Source: JAZKHE01 sp040385525 (GTDB lineage: Bacteria; Bacteroidota; Bacteroidia; UBA4408). From it: a stretch of 64,000 bases of DNA. The stretch lies in NCBI GenBank assembly GCA_040385525.1, contig JAZKHE010000006.1, forward strand, positions 322,069 to 386,068, read 5' to 3'. Position numbers and translations under genes: made by a program. This document shows, one piece after another, positions 43,111 to 52,856 of this stretch (the first letter of the stretch is position 1; every line of letters begins with the position of its first letter). Below the pieces are notes generated by a model. It was given only the letters and a program-made list of their open reading frames with translations. It did no database searches and was not told where the DNA came from.

Positions 43111-46100
43111 ATGCAAAAACCCGCTATACCAGAAAACGAAAGTCTAAGATTAGCTGAGTTACATAGTTATGCAATTATTGATTCTGCTGAAGAAGCAGAA
43201 TTTAACGATATTGCCCTTTTTGCAGCCGAAATTTGCGGTACAACAATAAGCTGCATCTCTTTTATAGAAAAAGACAGACAGTGGTTTAAAGCCAAACATG
43301 GTATTGAGGCAAACGAAACCGAACGCGTTCTTGCTTTTTGTGCGCATACAATTTTAAATGAAAGTCCAAATATTGTTAACGATACCACAAAAGATGAACG
43401 ATTTAAAAATAATCCTTTTGTAATAGATGAACCAAAATTACGATTTTACGCTGGTTTTCCACTAATAACACCAAATGGCTTTAATATTGGAACAATTGCA
43501 GTTGCAGATAAAGTTAGTATAACGCTTAGCAATATTCAAATTAAAAACATGATGCTTTTAGCAAAGCAATTGATTAATTTGATGGAGATTCGCAGAAAAA
43601 ACCTTCAAGTTTTAAAATCAAACTCAAAGTATAAAGATTTACTTGATAATTTGAATGAAGGCTATTTTGTTGATGATTTAGACGGGAAAGTTGTTTTTAT
43701 AAATAATAAATTTTTGCAACTATTTGGATTAACAGAAAATGATATTTTAAATTTTAACATTGAAGATTATGTTGCTGATGAATATTTGAATGAGATAAAA
43801 GAAAGACATTTTAAACGAATTAATGGCGAAGATGTAGCCACAAGTTTTGAATATTTAGGCAAGAAAAAAAATGGCGAAAAAATTTGGATACGTGCAAACG
43901 TTTCTAAAGTGTATGAAGCTGATAAAATAATTGGCACACAATCTCTTATTACTGATATTACCGAACGCAAGCAATCCGAGGAAGCACTGCGTCAGAGCGA
44001 GAAGCAATTCGAGGCAATGGTAATTGCCACGTCAGACATCGTGTACCGCATGTCGGCCGATTGGTCGTCGATGCACCCGCTAGACGGTCGCATGCTGGTT
44101 GCCAGCAACGACGTGCCGCTGTCCGGCTGGGCGTGGCTGAAGCAGAACATTCCGGCCGACGAACACGCCCGCATCAGGCAAGCCATCGGCGTTGCCATTG
44201 CGCAAAAGGCTTTCTTCTCGCTCGAACATCGTGTGCTGCAATCTGACGGCTCCATCGGCTGGACCGCGTCTCGCGCGGTGCCGATACTCGATGCGCACGG
44301 CAACATAAGTGAGTGGCTCGGTGCGGCGAGCAACATCACCGAACGCAAAAACCTTGAAAATCAACTACAAAAAAAGCAGATAAATCTTTTGGCTTTAATT
44401 AATAATAGTAGCGACACTATTTTGAGTATAGATAGGGAATACCGACTTATTGAATTTAATCAAAATTTTGAATCTGCAATTTTAGCAACATATAAATATT
44501 CTCCTAAAAAGGGCGATTACATCCTAAGCTACCTATCAGAGAAAGACCGTGAAAAGCAAATAAATATTTACAAAAAAGTTATTCAAGGACAAAAAATAGT
44601 AGAAATAGATGAATACACAATATCCACAGATGCTGAAATAGCAACTTTTGAAACTACCTATAATCCAATAAAAAATAATAAAGAAGAATGTATTGGAATT
44701 TTAATTTATACAAAAAATATTTCCGAAAGTAAAACAAAAGAAATTGCGTTAAAAAATAGCGAACAAAGATTAAGTTTAGCGCTTGAAGGCGGTAATTTAG
44801 GTTTATGGGACTGGGACGCATTAACTAATAAATTAATTGTAAATGAAAGGTGGCTTAATATGCTCGGCCTTAATCCTTCAAAAACTATACTCACATTAGA
44901 TTTCTGGCACTCTTTAGTTCATCCTCAGGATATGCCCATTCTACAAAACCTAATTGATAACGTAATTTCTAACCCAAATGGAAAAAGAATAGAAGCGGAA
45001 ATAAGAGCAAAGCATGCTAATGGCGAGTATATATGGATACTTGATAAAGGCATTATTGTTAGTAGAGACAATAATGGTAATCCACTTCGTATTGCGGGAA
45101 CACATTTGGATATTACCAAACAAAAGCAAATAGAAGAAATTATAAAACACAAAGAACAAATAATATCTGCTTACTTTAATAGCGATAGCAATGCCGTTTT
45201 TATTCTTGACAAAGATTTAAAAATTATAAGCTACAACAAAGTTTACCAAACTTTTGTAAAAGAAGTAAGAGGAATTGAAAAAATTATTGAAGGTGATACT
45301 ATATTAAATTATGTACACGAAAAAAATCATGCTGCTTTTATAAAAAACTATAACAATTGCTTACTTGGTAATACAATTACAGAAAATGTAGAAATTGACT
45401 ACAGTACAAAAAAAACATTTTGGAAATTTACTCATGTTCCTGTAAAAGATAAAAATGATAGTATTATTGGTGTAAGTTTTATTGGAAAAGACATAAGTTT
45501 AGAAAATGAATTAAACTCTAAAATAGAGTTAAAAGACGAAACCATTTTAGCAGCCTTTAATAGCACTACCGATGCTATTTGTTTAATAAATAAAGATTTA
45601 AAAATAACGGCTTTTAATAGTGTGTACGCCGAAATTATTAAAAACTTATTTAATTTAAAAGTTTCGATTGGTGATAATGTTGTTGAGCAAATAATACCAA
45701 GTGAAAGAGATTTATTCAAAGAATTTAGTGTAAAGTGTTTTAATGGTGAAGAAGTTTATCATGAAATGGAAGTTGAATATTTAAATCAACCTATTTATTG
45801 GCGTTTTCGGTTTTTTCCTATCAAATCAAAAAACGGAGAAATTAATGGACTTTCGTACACCGCAAAAAATATTACTGATAGACGAAAATTAGAACAAAAA
45901 AATAATAGCTATAATGATTTGTTAGAAGCCATAAACATGATTAATAGCTTGTTATTAAATTTTGATAACGCTAAAGATATTAATTATAGCATTTGCAATA
46001 TTTTAGTAAATATAGCATCGTTTAACATGGCTTGGATAGGCTGGGTAAACGAAGAAACTCAACAAGTAGAACCTATAGCAATATTTGGCGATAAATTTGA

Positions 46101-48591
46101 TTACGTAAAAAGCATTACAGTTTATGCTGATGAAAGACCAGAAGGACAAGGGCCTATTGGAATTGCAATAAGGGAAAACGCTACACAAATTGTAAAAAAT
46201 GCCGAAACTGATAAAACATTAACTCATTGGAAAAATCAAAGAAATAAAACAAAATGGAAATCGTCTATTGCACTGCCCATTATAATTAACAGTCAAAATA
46301 AAGGTGTGTTATCAGTATATGCAGAATCAGAAGACTATTTTAATCATAAAGAAATAATTTCTTTAGAATCAATTGTAAGTAATTATATCATAGCACACGA
46401 CAGAAACGAACTTAAAAAAAACTTGCTCGAAAAAGAATACTTTTTAAGTTCTATTGCAAACAATGCCCCTGCCCTTTTATCATATTGGGATAAAGATTTA
46501 ATTTGTAGATACGCAAATATTGAATACGAAAATTGGATTGGATTAAAACCATTTCAAATAGTTGGAAAACATTTTGAAACACTATTTGGAACAGAATTAT
46601 ATCAGCAAAATAAGCAACTAATTAGTAATGTATTAAGTGGGGAAAAACAAAATTTTGAACGAAAATTAACTAAATATAATGGTAACGAAGGTGTAAATTC
46701 TATACAATACATTCCACATAAAATTCATGATAAAGTAATTGGCTTTTTTGTTTTAGCATATGATATTACAAAACTAAAACAACAAGAAAAACGCTTAAAA
46801 TTAGATGCAACCATTTTAAAAAACATACACGATGCTATTTTAATTTCAGATTTAGAAAGTAAAATGCTTTACTACAATTCAATTGCAGAAAGTATGTTTG
46901 GCTACTCGCAAACCGAAGTGTTAGGCAAACGCGCTACATTTATTCAGCATCCAGAAGGGCAAGACAAAGCAAATCAACTTTACGAAGAATTTTTAAATGG
47001 AAAGCCATCAACAAATATTTGGCGTTGCAAAACAAAAAGCAACGATATAATATGGGTAAAAGTTAGCTCGGCACCCTATTATAATGAAAATAATGAATTA
47101 GTAGGAGTTATTGGAACTTGCATTGATATAACAGAAAATATTATTGCCAACGAAAAAATAAAACAAAGCGAAGAACGTTTTCGTTTAGTATTAGAAAACA
47201 TGCCAATACTTTTTAACGCTTTTGATAAAGAAGGAAATATTATTTTTTGGAACAAGGCTTGCGAAAACACTACAGGATATAAAGCAAATGAAGTTATTGG
47301 AAACTTAGAAGCTATGAAACATTTTTATCCTGATTCTGCTCATCTAGAAAAAATATTAAATTTAAATTTTAATACTAATAGTGTAATTGATAATTTAGTT
47401 GCTAAAAATGGAGAAATAAAAACCATTGAATGGTTAGATTTAAACAATCAAATACCTGTTGATGGCTGGGCAACTTGGGGGCTTGGACAAGACATTACAA
47501 CTAAAGTTGAAATTGAAAAAAAGCACAGAGAATTACAAGAAAAATATTACGATTTAATTAATAACATTAATGGTATAGTTTGGGAAGCAGACCCTAATAC
47601 TTTTGAGTTTAGATTTGTTAGCAAACAAGTAAAAACCATTTTAGGTTATACACCAGAAAAATGGATAAGTGAGCCAAATTTTTGGGAAAATCATATTTAC
47701 GCAGAAGATAGAGATTTTGCGGTAAAATATTGTGTAGAAAACACTAAGCAGTTAAAACCGCATCAGTTTGAATACAGAATGATTAGCTCTAACGGCAAAT
47801 TAGTTTGGTTAAATGATTTTGTAACTGTCGAAATCGAAAATGGCATACCTGTAAAATTAAGAGGTATTATGATTGACATTACTGATAGAAAAACAAACGA
47901 AACAAAATTAAAGAACCTTTATTTACGATATGCAAAACAAAAAGAAATAGCTAAAAATAAAGTATTAAAATCTTTAATTAACGGACAGGAAGAAGAACGA
48001 AAAAGAATATCGCGTGAGTTACATGATAGCATAGGTCAATCGTTAAGCTTATGCAAAGTTTATGCTAGCAGCTTACTAAACTTTAAAGGAAACGAAGCCG
48101 AAATGCAAAAAAGATTAGTAGAACTTAACGAAAATATTAGATTATCTATAGCCGAAACCAGAGAAATATCAGCCAATTTAATGCCTTCGGAGTTACAAGA
48201 TTATGGTTTAAAAACAACACTCGAAAACTTGTTCAACAAAATAAATTCATCAAATAATACATTAAAAATAAATTATTCGCTAATCAATTTAAATCGAATC
48301 AATATTGATATAGAAGTTTCTGTTTTTAGAATAATTCAAGAAATATTGAGTAACACTTTAAAACATGCTCAAGCAACTACATTTAAAATAGATATTGAAT
48401 GTAAAACGAACGAATTTTTACTAAAAACAACAGACAATGGCTTGGGTTTTGATTTAGAAAAAGTTAAAAAAGGAAATGGATTAAATAACATTAAATACCG
48501 TGTAGAAACCATTTTGGGAGAAGTAAGTGTTACAAGTTTGCCTAAGAAAGGTTGTAGTTATTTAATCAAAATTCCACTACAAAATCAATAG
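43111..48591 (+). CDS. Giant GAF/PAS sensor histidine kinase of the NarX/HisKA_3 class with a foreign PAS module
   Basis: The 1826-residue soluble kinase has GAF (about 1-165), PAS (170-283), a high-GC PAS (284-409), four more PAS (about 415-930), a second GAF (930-1105), four PAS (about 1110-1600), then a HisKA_3 dimerisation helix with His1638 (EERKRISRELHDSIGQ) and a C-terminal HATPase (to 1826, TDNGLGFDLEKVKKGNGLNNI). HisKA_3 kinases normally pair with NarL-type regulators; one is encoded at 48720 on the opposite strand, next to its own kinase. About ten PAS domains make it an unusually large integrator. No membrane segment is seen. The foreign PAS is described separately. It is otherwise paralogous to the 840-residue protein upstream. 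Confidence 0.93.
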   Translation: MQKPAIPENESLRLAELHSYAIIDSAEEAEFNDIALFAAEICGTTISCISFIEKDRQWFKAKHGIEANETERVLAFCAHTILNESPNIVNDTTKDERFKNNPFVIDEPKLRFYAGFPLITPNGFNIGTIAVADKVSITLSNIQIKNMMLLAKQLINLMEIRRKNLQVLKSNSKYKDLLDNLNEGYFVDDLDGKVVFINNKFLQLFGLTENDILNFNIEDYVADEYLNEIKERHFKRINGEDVATSFEYLGKKKNGEKIWIRANVSKVYEADKIIGTQSLITDITERKQSEEALRQSEKQFEAMVIATSDIVYRMSADWSSMHPLDGRMLVASNDVPLSGWAWLKQNIPADEHARIRQAIGVAIAQKAFFSLEHRVLQSDGSIGWTASRAVPILDAHGNISEWLGAASNITERKNLENQLQKKQINLLALINNSSDTILSIDREYRLIEFNQNFESAILATYKYSPKKGDYILSYLSEKDREKQINIYKKVIQGQKIVEIDEYTISTDAEIATFETTYNPIKNNKEECIGILIYTKNISESKTKEIALKNSEQRLSLALEGGNLGLWDWDALTNKLIVNERWLNMLGLNPSKTILTLDFWHSLVHPQDMPILQNLIDNVISNPNGKRIEAEIRAKHANGEYIWILDKGIIVSRDNNGNPLRIAGTHLDITKQKQIEEIIKHKEQIISAYFNSDSNAVFILDKDLKIISYNKVYQTFVKEVRGIEKIIEGDTILNYVHEKNHAAFIKNYNNCLLGNTITENVEIDYSTKKTFWKFTHVPVKDKNDSIIGVSFIGKDISLENELNSKIELKDETILAAFNSTTDAICLINKDLKITAFNSVYAEIIKNLFNLKVSIGDNVVEQIIPSERDLFKEFSVKCFNGEEVYHEMEVEYLNQPIYWRFRFFPIKSKNGEINGLSYTAKNITDRRKLEQKNNSYNDLLEAINMINSLLLNFDNAKDINYSICNILVNIASFNMAWIGWVNEETQQVEPIAIFGDKFDYVKSITVYADERPEGQGPIGIAIRENATQIVKNAETDKTLTHWKNQRNKTKWKSSIALPIIINSQNKGVLSVYAESEDYFNHKEIISLESIVSNYIIAHDRNELKKNLLEKEYFLSSIANNAPALLSYWDKDLICRYANIEYENWIGLKPFQIVGKHFETLFGTELYQQNKQLISNVLSGEKQNFERKLTKYNGNEGVNSIQYIPHKIHDKVIGFFVLAYDITKLKQQEKRLKLDATILKNIHDAILISDLESKMLYYNSIAESMFGYSQTEVLGKRATFIQHPEGQDKANQLYEEFLNGKPSTNIWRCKTKSNDIIWVKVSSAPYYNENNELVGVIGTCIDITENIIANEKIKQSEERFRLVLENMPILFNAFDKEGNIIFWNKACENTTGYKANEVIGNLEAMKHFYPDSAHLEKILNLNFNTNSVIDNLVAKNGEIKTIEWLDLNNQIPVDGWATWGLGQDITTKVEIEKKHRELQEKYYDLINNINGIVWEADPNTFEFRFVSKQVKTILGYTPEKWISEPNFWENHIYAEDRDFAVKYCVENTKQLKPHQFEYRMISSNGKLVWLNDFVTVEIENGIPVKLRGIMIDITDRKTNETKLKNLYLRYAKQKEIAKNKVLKSLINGQEEERKRISRELHDSIGQSLSLCKVYASSLLNFKGNEAEMQKRLVELNENIRLSIAETREISANLMPSELQDYGLKTTLENLFNKINSSNNTLKINYSLINLNRINIDIEVSVFRIIQEILSNTLKHAQATTFKIDIECKTNEFLLKTTDNGLGFDLEKVKKGNGLNNIKYRVETILGEVSVTSLPKKGCSYLIKIPLQNQ
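43960..44348 (+). other. In-frame high-GC PAS module bounded by an 11-bp direct repeat (probable domain transfer)
   Basis: The repeat accgaacgcaa occurs at 43960-43970 and 44338-44348. The spacing is 378 bases, exactly 126 codons. Both copies encode TERK of the PAS-to-PAS linker (DITERK and NITERK). By hand count 43981-44340 has 219 G/C of 360 (61%), while neighbouring coding lines have about 28-32%. Codon choice changes sharply (ctg, gcc, cgc, ggc are frequent). The encoded residues 284-409 read as a normal PAS domain with a proteobacterial flavour (EEALRQSEKQFEAMV...). The simplest reading is horizontal acquisition of one PAS domain by recombination at the conserved linker. Confidence 0.85.
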
Positions 48592-48719
48592 ACCATTACC
48601 TAATTTAAAATAGAACGCTGATGGCACAGATAGTTAAGATTGCCACAGATAAAATCACATTTAATCATATTAACTAGTGTTTTCTGTGTTCTTTTTTGTT
48701 CTTAAATTATGAAAGAAAT
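48592..48719. other. Convergent intergenic spacer with repeat-like fragments
   Basis: This spacer lies between the giant kinase and the NarL-type regulator (convergent). It contains phrases such as aacgctgatggcacagata, gattgccacagataaaatc and ttttctgtgttc, which resemble dispersed intergenic repeats of Bacteroidota. No clean terminator stem was found. Confidence 0.3.
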
Positions 48720-49370
48720 CTAATAATCAATTAGTTTGTGTTTAACTGCTATTTTAATTAGTTCGGCTGTGTTTCTAGCTTCTAATTTTTGCATAATGTT
48801 ATAACGATGTGCATCAACCGTTCTGGTGCTTAAAAATAATTTTGTAGCTATTTCTTTATTGCTCAATCCTTCTGCAATAAGCAACAACACTTCTTTTTCG
48901 CGTTTAGAAATTTCTAACTTATTTTCGTCTGCTATTTCTTTTTTAGTGTTAAGCATATCCGAAACCAGTATTTGAGAAACGGTTTTACTTACATATTTTT
49001 TTCCAGCAAAAACTTCTTTTATCGATTTAATAATTTCAGTACTTTCAGAATCTTTTAATAAAAAACCCTTAGCACCAGATTCTAGTGCACTATTAACGTA
49101 AGAATGGCTATCATGCATAGTTAACACAATAACCTTTGTGTTAGGCAAATCAATATTATCAACAATTTTTTGGGTTAACTCAATACCATTCATTTCTGGC
49201 ATCGAAATATCAGTTAAAACAATATCAGGTTTTGTGTCATTAATTATTTTTAATGCTTCAACCCCATTGTTAGCAATACCTACAACTAACAAGTCGTTTT
49301 CAGAATCAATTATGTTTTTTATACCATCTCTAACAATTGGATGATCATCTACTAATACAATTCTTATCAT
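48720..49370 (-). CDS. NarL/FixJ-family response regulator
   Basis: The 216-residue protein has a receiver domain (1-125; Asp8-Asp9, phospho-acceptor Asp54 in IVLTDISMPEMNG, Lys106 region in GFLLKDSES) and a C-terminal LuxR-type helix-turn-helix (about 150-212; ISKREKEVLLLIAEGLSNKEIATKLFLSTRTVDAHR). It should bind DNA as a phosphorylated dimer. Its kinase is encoded immediately upstream (49384-51882) with a 13-base gap, so the two form a two-component operon. Confidence 0.95.
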   Translation of the reverse strand: MIRIVLVDDHPIVRDGIKNIIDSENDLLVVGIANNGVEALKIINDTKPDIVLTDISMPEMNGIELTQKIVDNIDLPNTKVIVLTMHDSHSYVNSALESGAKGFLLKDSESTEIIKSIKEVFAGKKYVSKTVSQILVSDMLNTKKEIADENKLEISKREKEVLLLIAEGLSNKEIATKLFLSTRTVDAHRYNIMQKLEARNTAELIKIAVKHKLIDY

Positions 49371-49383
49371 ATAGCTAATTTTT

Positions 49384-51882
49384 TTATTCTTTATTAAAAT
49401 TCAAATCTACTAAAAAAACACTTCCTTTTCCAGGTCTTGTTATATTATTTACTTCAGCACGAATTAAACGTGCTCTTTCGTTTATATTTTTTAAACCTTT
49501 TGTTTTAAAATTAATTTTACTTTTTTCAAAACCTACCCCATTGTCTGCTACCGAAATACTAATTGCGTTGTCGTTATAAGAAATATCGATTAAAATTGAA
49601 TCGCATTTACTGTGTGATACGGCATTTAAAATAATTTCAGCAACCATTCTAAACAATTCAACTTCATAAACAATGCCTAATCTAACTTTGTTTAAGTTAC
49701 TAGTAAATCTAAAATCTATTGATGTAGATTCTTTTTTATGCTTAGCTATTAACTCTTCTATTGCGGCCTCTAAACCAAAATCGTAAAGTGATGAAGGCGA
49801 TAAATCTTTTGAAATAACTCTTATTCTATCAATTACTTCTTTTAAATTAGTATCAATACTTGCAATTTTTTCTTGAAATGATTTTTCTTCGCTATATTTT
49901 TTAATAGAAGCTAACGCAAATTTTGTTGCCGTTAAAGTTTGCCCAATTCCTTCGTGCAAGTCTTTAGAAAACTTCATTCGCTCAGTTTCTTGCCCACTTA
50001 ATACTGATAAAGTTCTAATTTTTTGTTCTCTTATTTCTCTTAAATTTTTCTGATTTTCAATAAATTTTTTATAAGCTTCAGCATTTTTTTTATCACTTAT
50101 ATCATCTTCAATTACAATGTATTGCAATAATTTATTTTGTTCATCAACTATTGGCGTAATATTTACCATTGCCCAATAATTTGAATTATTTTTTCGCTTA
50201 ATATTTAATTCACCTCTGTAAAAATTATTTGAAGCTAAAGCGTTTTCAATTTCATTTACAAGTTTTTTGTTAACATAACTTGCGTTTAAAATAAAAGGCT
50301 TTTTACCAATAACATTTTCAGATTCAGTATCAATTAAATTTTGATACGCTTTGTTAATCCATTTAATTTTATGATTGCTATCTACTATATACACACCACT
50401 GCTAATAGAACTTGCTACAATAGAAAGTTCTTGCAATTCAAGTTCTTTTGTTTTAAAATCTGTAATATCTGTTAATAATAGCAAAACATTTTCAATTGCT
50501 TTTTTTGAATTAAAAATGGGCACGTAATCAATTTTAACAAAAATAGTAGCGCCTAATTTATCTGTAAATTGCCTAATTGAATTTTGATTTAAACCCGATA
50601 AGCAGAAACTAAATTTTGTTACAAAACTCTCTTTCAAATCTCCAGAAAAATAGTTTTCAAATTTTTCGCCTTTTGCAATATCAAAACCAAATGTATTTTT
50701 AGAATTATATTGCATTATTTCATTAAACGAAACAATTATACCTTCACTATCTAATAACAAAACACCTTGCAAATTGTGCTTTAGTATGGTTTCAAATTGC
50801 TTTTGGGTTTCTCGCAAAAGCAATGCATGATTTTTTTCATCAGTAATATCTGCTATAGTGCCGTAAACACCAATAATATTGTTATTTACAATGTCTGCAG
50901 AACCAGCAATTTTAAACCAATTATCTACACTAGTTACATTATTATAACTTAGTTCAAGTTCAAAATCGGCGCCATTTGTAGTGCAATTTTTAAAAATAGA
51001 TTTAAAATAGTTAGTATTGGTTTCGTTAAGAAATAATTTTAAAAAATCATTATAAGGTAACCTAGCATGAATTGTGTTTAAAATAATTTTTAAAGAGTTT
51101 GAAATTAAAACAGAGTTACTTATTAAATCAAAATACCAATATCCCGATTTTGCAAATTGTTCTGTTTTTTGAAAAACTTTATTTATAATTCTATTGTGGT
51201 AATCATCAACAGCTTTTTTTTCAATTTGAATTGTTCCTCCATAAAAACAATTCATTTCGGGTATGCTTCTTAAAATTGTTCTGTACCAAATACTTTCGTT
51301 ATTCGATTTTTTTAATTTATAAACAATATCAAGCGGAATATTTTTTTTAGTTAAGAGCTCAATTTTCGATTTAAAAACTAATATTGATTCTTCATCTAAA
51401 AATGAATAAATATCACTTACTTTTTTAATTTTTAAATGCTCAGGAAAAAATTTGGAGTAACTACTAAATGTTTTAAAACCATTTAATGTTATTGAACAAG
51501 TATGTAATTTTAAAGGAAATAAATCAAAATTATTATCGTATAAATTTTGGTTACTATCAAACTTTTTTAACGATGAATTTAACTCAATAGAATCATTTTT
51601 AAATCCATTAATTATAAAATCCCCACCTTTTTTTTCATCAAAAAATAAGTTAACAAAACATTCTGTATTTCCACTTTTAAAATGAAACAACTCTCCTGCA
51701 AATTGGTTAACAATTAAACCTTTTAAAAACAAAAAATTATCTTTTGCAGGTATAAATGTTAATGGAGTAAAATAATAAAAAAATGACTCGCCTTTTATAT
51801 CAAAAATAAATTCATCTGTGCCATCAATAATTAAATTATTAATGCATAAATTATTGCTTATTGATATTTGAATTTTTTTCAA
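49384..51882 (-). CDS. PAS-containing sensor histidine kinase of the HisKA_3 class
   Basis: The 832-residue soluble protein starts at a TTG (51882). A stop lies eight codons upstream (at 51904-51906), and no ATG occurs near the N-terminus, so TTG is the best start. Residues 1-115 are a beta-rich region I do not recognise, followed by a PAS-like segment to about 215 and three PAS domains (about 230-350, 355-475, 480-600). The HisKA_3 helix has the acceptor His643 (FSKDLHEGIGQTLTATK). The HATPase domain fills the C-terminus (VADNGVGFEKSKINFKTKGLKNI). The linked NarL regulator is the likely phosphate acceptor. Confidence 0.9.
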   Translation of the reverse strand: MKKIQISISNNLCINNLIIDGTDEFIFDIKGESFFYYFTPLTFIPAKDNFLFLKGLIVNQFAGELFHFKSGNTECFVNLFFDEKKGGDFIINGFKNDSIELNSSLKKFDSNQNLYDNNFDLFPLKLHTCSITLNGFKTFSSYSKFFPEHLKIKKVSDIYSFLDEESILVFKSKIELLTKKNIPLDIVYKLKKSNNESIWYRTILRSIPEMNCFYGGTIQIEKKAVDDYHNRIINKVFQKTEQFAKSGYWYFDLISNSVLISNSLKIILNTIHARLPYNDFLKLFLNETNTNYFKSIFKNCTTNGADFELELSYNNVTSVDNWFKIAGSADIVNNNIIGVYGTIADITDEKNHALLLRETQKQFETILKHNLQGVLLLDSEGIIVSFNEIMQYNSKNTFGFDIAKGEKFENYFSGDLKESFVTKFSFCLSGLNQNSIRQFTDKLGATIFVKIDYVPIFNSKKAIENVLLLLTDITDFKTKELELQELSIVASSISSGVYIVDSNHKIKWINKAYQNLIDTESENVIGKKPFILNASYVNKKLVNEIENALASNNFYRGELNIKRKNNSNYWAMVNITPIVDEQNKLLQYIVIEDDISDKKNAEAYKKFIENQKNLREIREQKIRTLSVLSGQETERMKFSKDLHEGIGQTLTATKFALASIKKYSEEKSFQEKIASIDTNLKEVIDRIRVISKDLSPSSLYDFGLEAAIEELIAKHKKESTSIDFRFTSNLNKVRLGIVYEVELFRMVAEIILNAVSHSKCDSILIDISYNDNAISISVADNGVGFEKSKINFKTKGLKNINERARLIRAEVNNITRPGKGSVFLVDLNFNKE

Positions 51883-52069
51883 AACAATTCTTAATAGAAG
51901 CTGTTACTTAATAGCTAATGTATTTTTTTATTTTAATAGCGCAAGAAAACTAAGTATAACTACTTAAACGAATAAGTAATTGAATACAGCATTTACTCAA
52001 AAAAACCTTTAAAAATTAAGGCTTTCTATGAATTGAATACCCTTGTTTTATTTAATTACTTTGTATTGT

Positions 52070-52831
52070 ATGATAATAGCATTTACAAATCATAAAGGTG
52101 GCACAGGCAAAACAACAAGTGTTGCTAACATTGGTACAATTTTGCATAGCAAAGGTAAGTCTGTTTTGTTTATAGACTGCGATCCGCAAGGCAATTTAAG
52201 TTATTCGTTAGGTGCTAGCGATTTTAAATATGGTGTTTCTGATGTTTTACTAAACAAAGTTGAACTATCAGACGCAGCAATTGAAATTAAAGCCAACTTA
52301 TACATTTTACCTTCCGATATAAAAAGCTACAAAAGCGAATCACAATTATACTCACAAAAAAACGGAGAATTTCTGCTAAAAGAAATACTAAAAAATTATG
52401 TTGATGATGTTGATTATATTTTAATCGACTGTCCTCCTTCATTATCAATTTATACAAAAAATGCTTTAAATGCTGCTAATTCTGTAATAATTCCAATGCA
52501 GCTAGATGTATTGTCGTTGCAAGGATTAGAGCAAATGACTAGTATTTTAAGCGAAATAATTAATAGCACAAATCCAAATTTAACAGTAACAGGTGTATTA
52601 GGTGTTAATGTAAACGAGAGTAGAAAACTTTCATCAGAAATTTTAGAACACATTAGAGAAAATTACGATTTACCAATATTCAACAACTATATACGAGCGA
52701 GTGTAAAAGTTGCCGAAGCTCCTTCGTTTGCAAAAAGTGTTGTAGAATATGCACCCGAAAGCTCAAGCGCAAAAGATTACAAATCGGTTACTAACGAACT
52801 ATTAAAAATTACAGAAAATAAAAAAAAATAA
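52070..52831 (+). CDS. ParA-family ATPase, probable positioner of chemoreceptor clusters
   Basis: I choose the ATG at 52070 (253 residues) because the Walker motif follows at once, as in other ParA proteins (MIIAFTNHKGGTGKTTS, Lys14); the upstream frame needs TTG. Further motifs are the switch I aspartate (FIDCDPQGNLS) and the Walker B region (DYILIDCPPSLS). It lacks an N-terminal helix-turn-helix, unlike plasmid type Ia ParA. No ParB follows; the next gene, 25 bases away, is a soluble chemoreceptor. ParA homologues in chemotaxis operons (ParC in Vibrio, PpfA in Rhodobacter) place cytoplasmic receptor arrays, which is the likely role here. Confidence 0.88.
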   Translation: MIIAFTNHKGGTGKTTSVANIGTILHSKGKSVLFIDCDPQGNLSYSLGASDFKYGVSDVLLNKVELSDAAIEIKANLYILPSDIKSYKSESQLYSQKNGEFLLKEILKNYVDDVDYILIDCPPSLSIYTKNALNAANSVIIPMQLDVLSLQGLEQMTSILSEIINSTNPNLTVTGVLGVNVNESRKLSSEILEHIRENYDLPIFNNYIRASVKVAEAPSFAKSVVEYAPESSSAKDYKSVTNELLKITENKKK

Positions 52832-52856
52832 ATCAACAATAATTAAAACTATAATT

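Noticed and set aside
43960..44348. Assembly chimera as explanation of the high-GC segment
   Set aside because: Both junctions keep the frame, fall at the same conserved linker motif and restore a complete PAS domain. A random chimera would not do this. It cannot be fully excluded without reads.
43992..44364. Long minus-strand frames and a second plus-strand frame inside the high-GC segment
   Set aside because: They exist because GC-rich DNA has few stop codons. The frame that continues the kinase encodes a clear PAS domain, while the others have no recognisable domain.
52043..52069. Upstream TTG start of the ParA gene
   Set aside because: The ATG at 52070 puts the Walker A motif at the usual distance from the N-terminus; the extra nine residues are hydrophobic and unlike ParA proteins.
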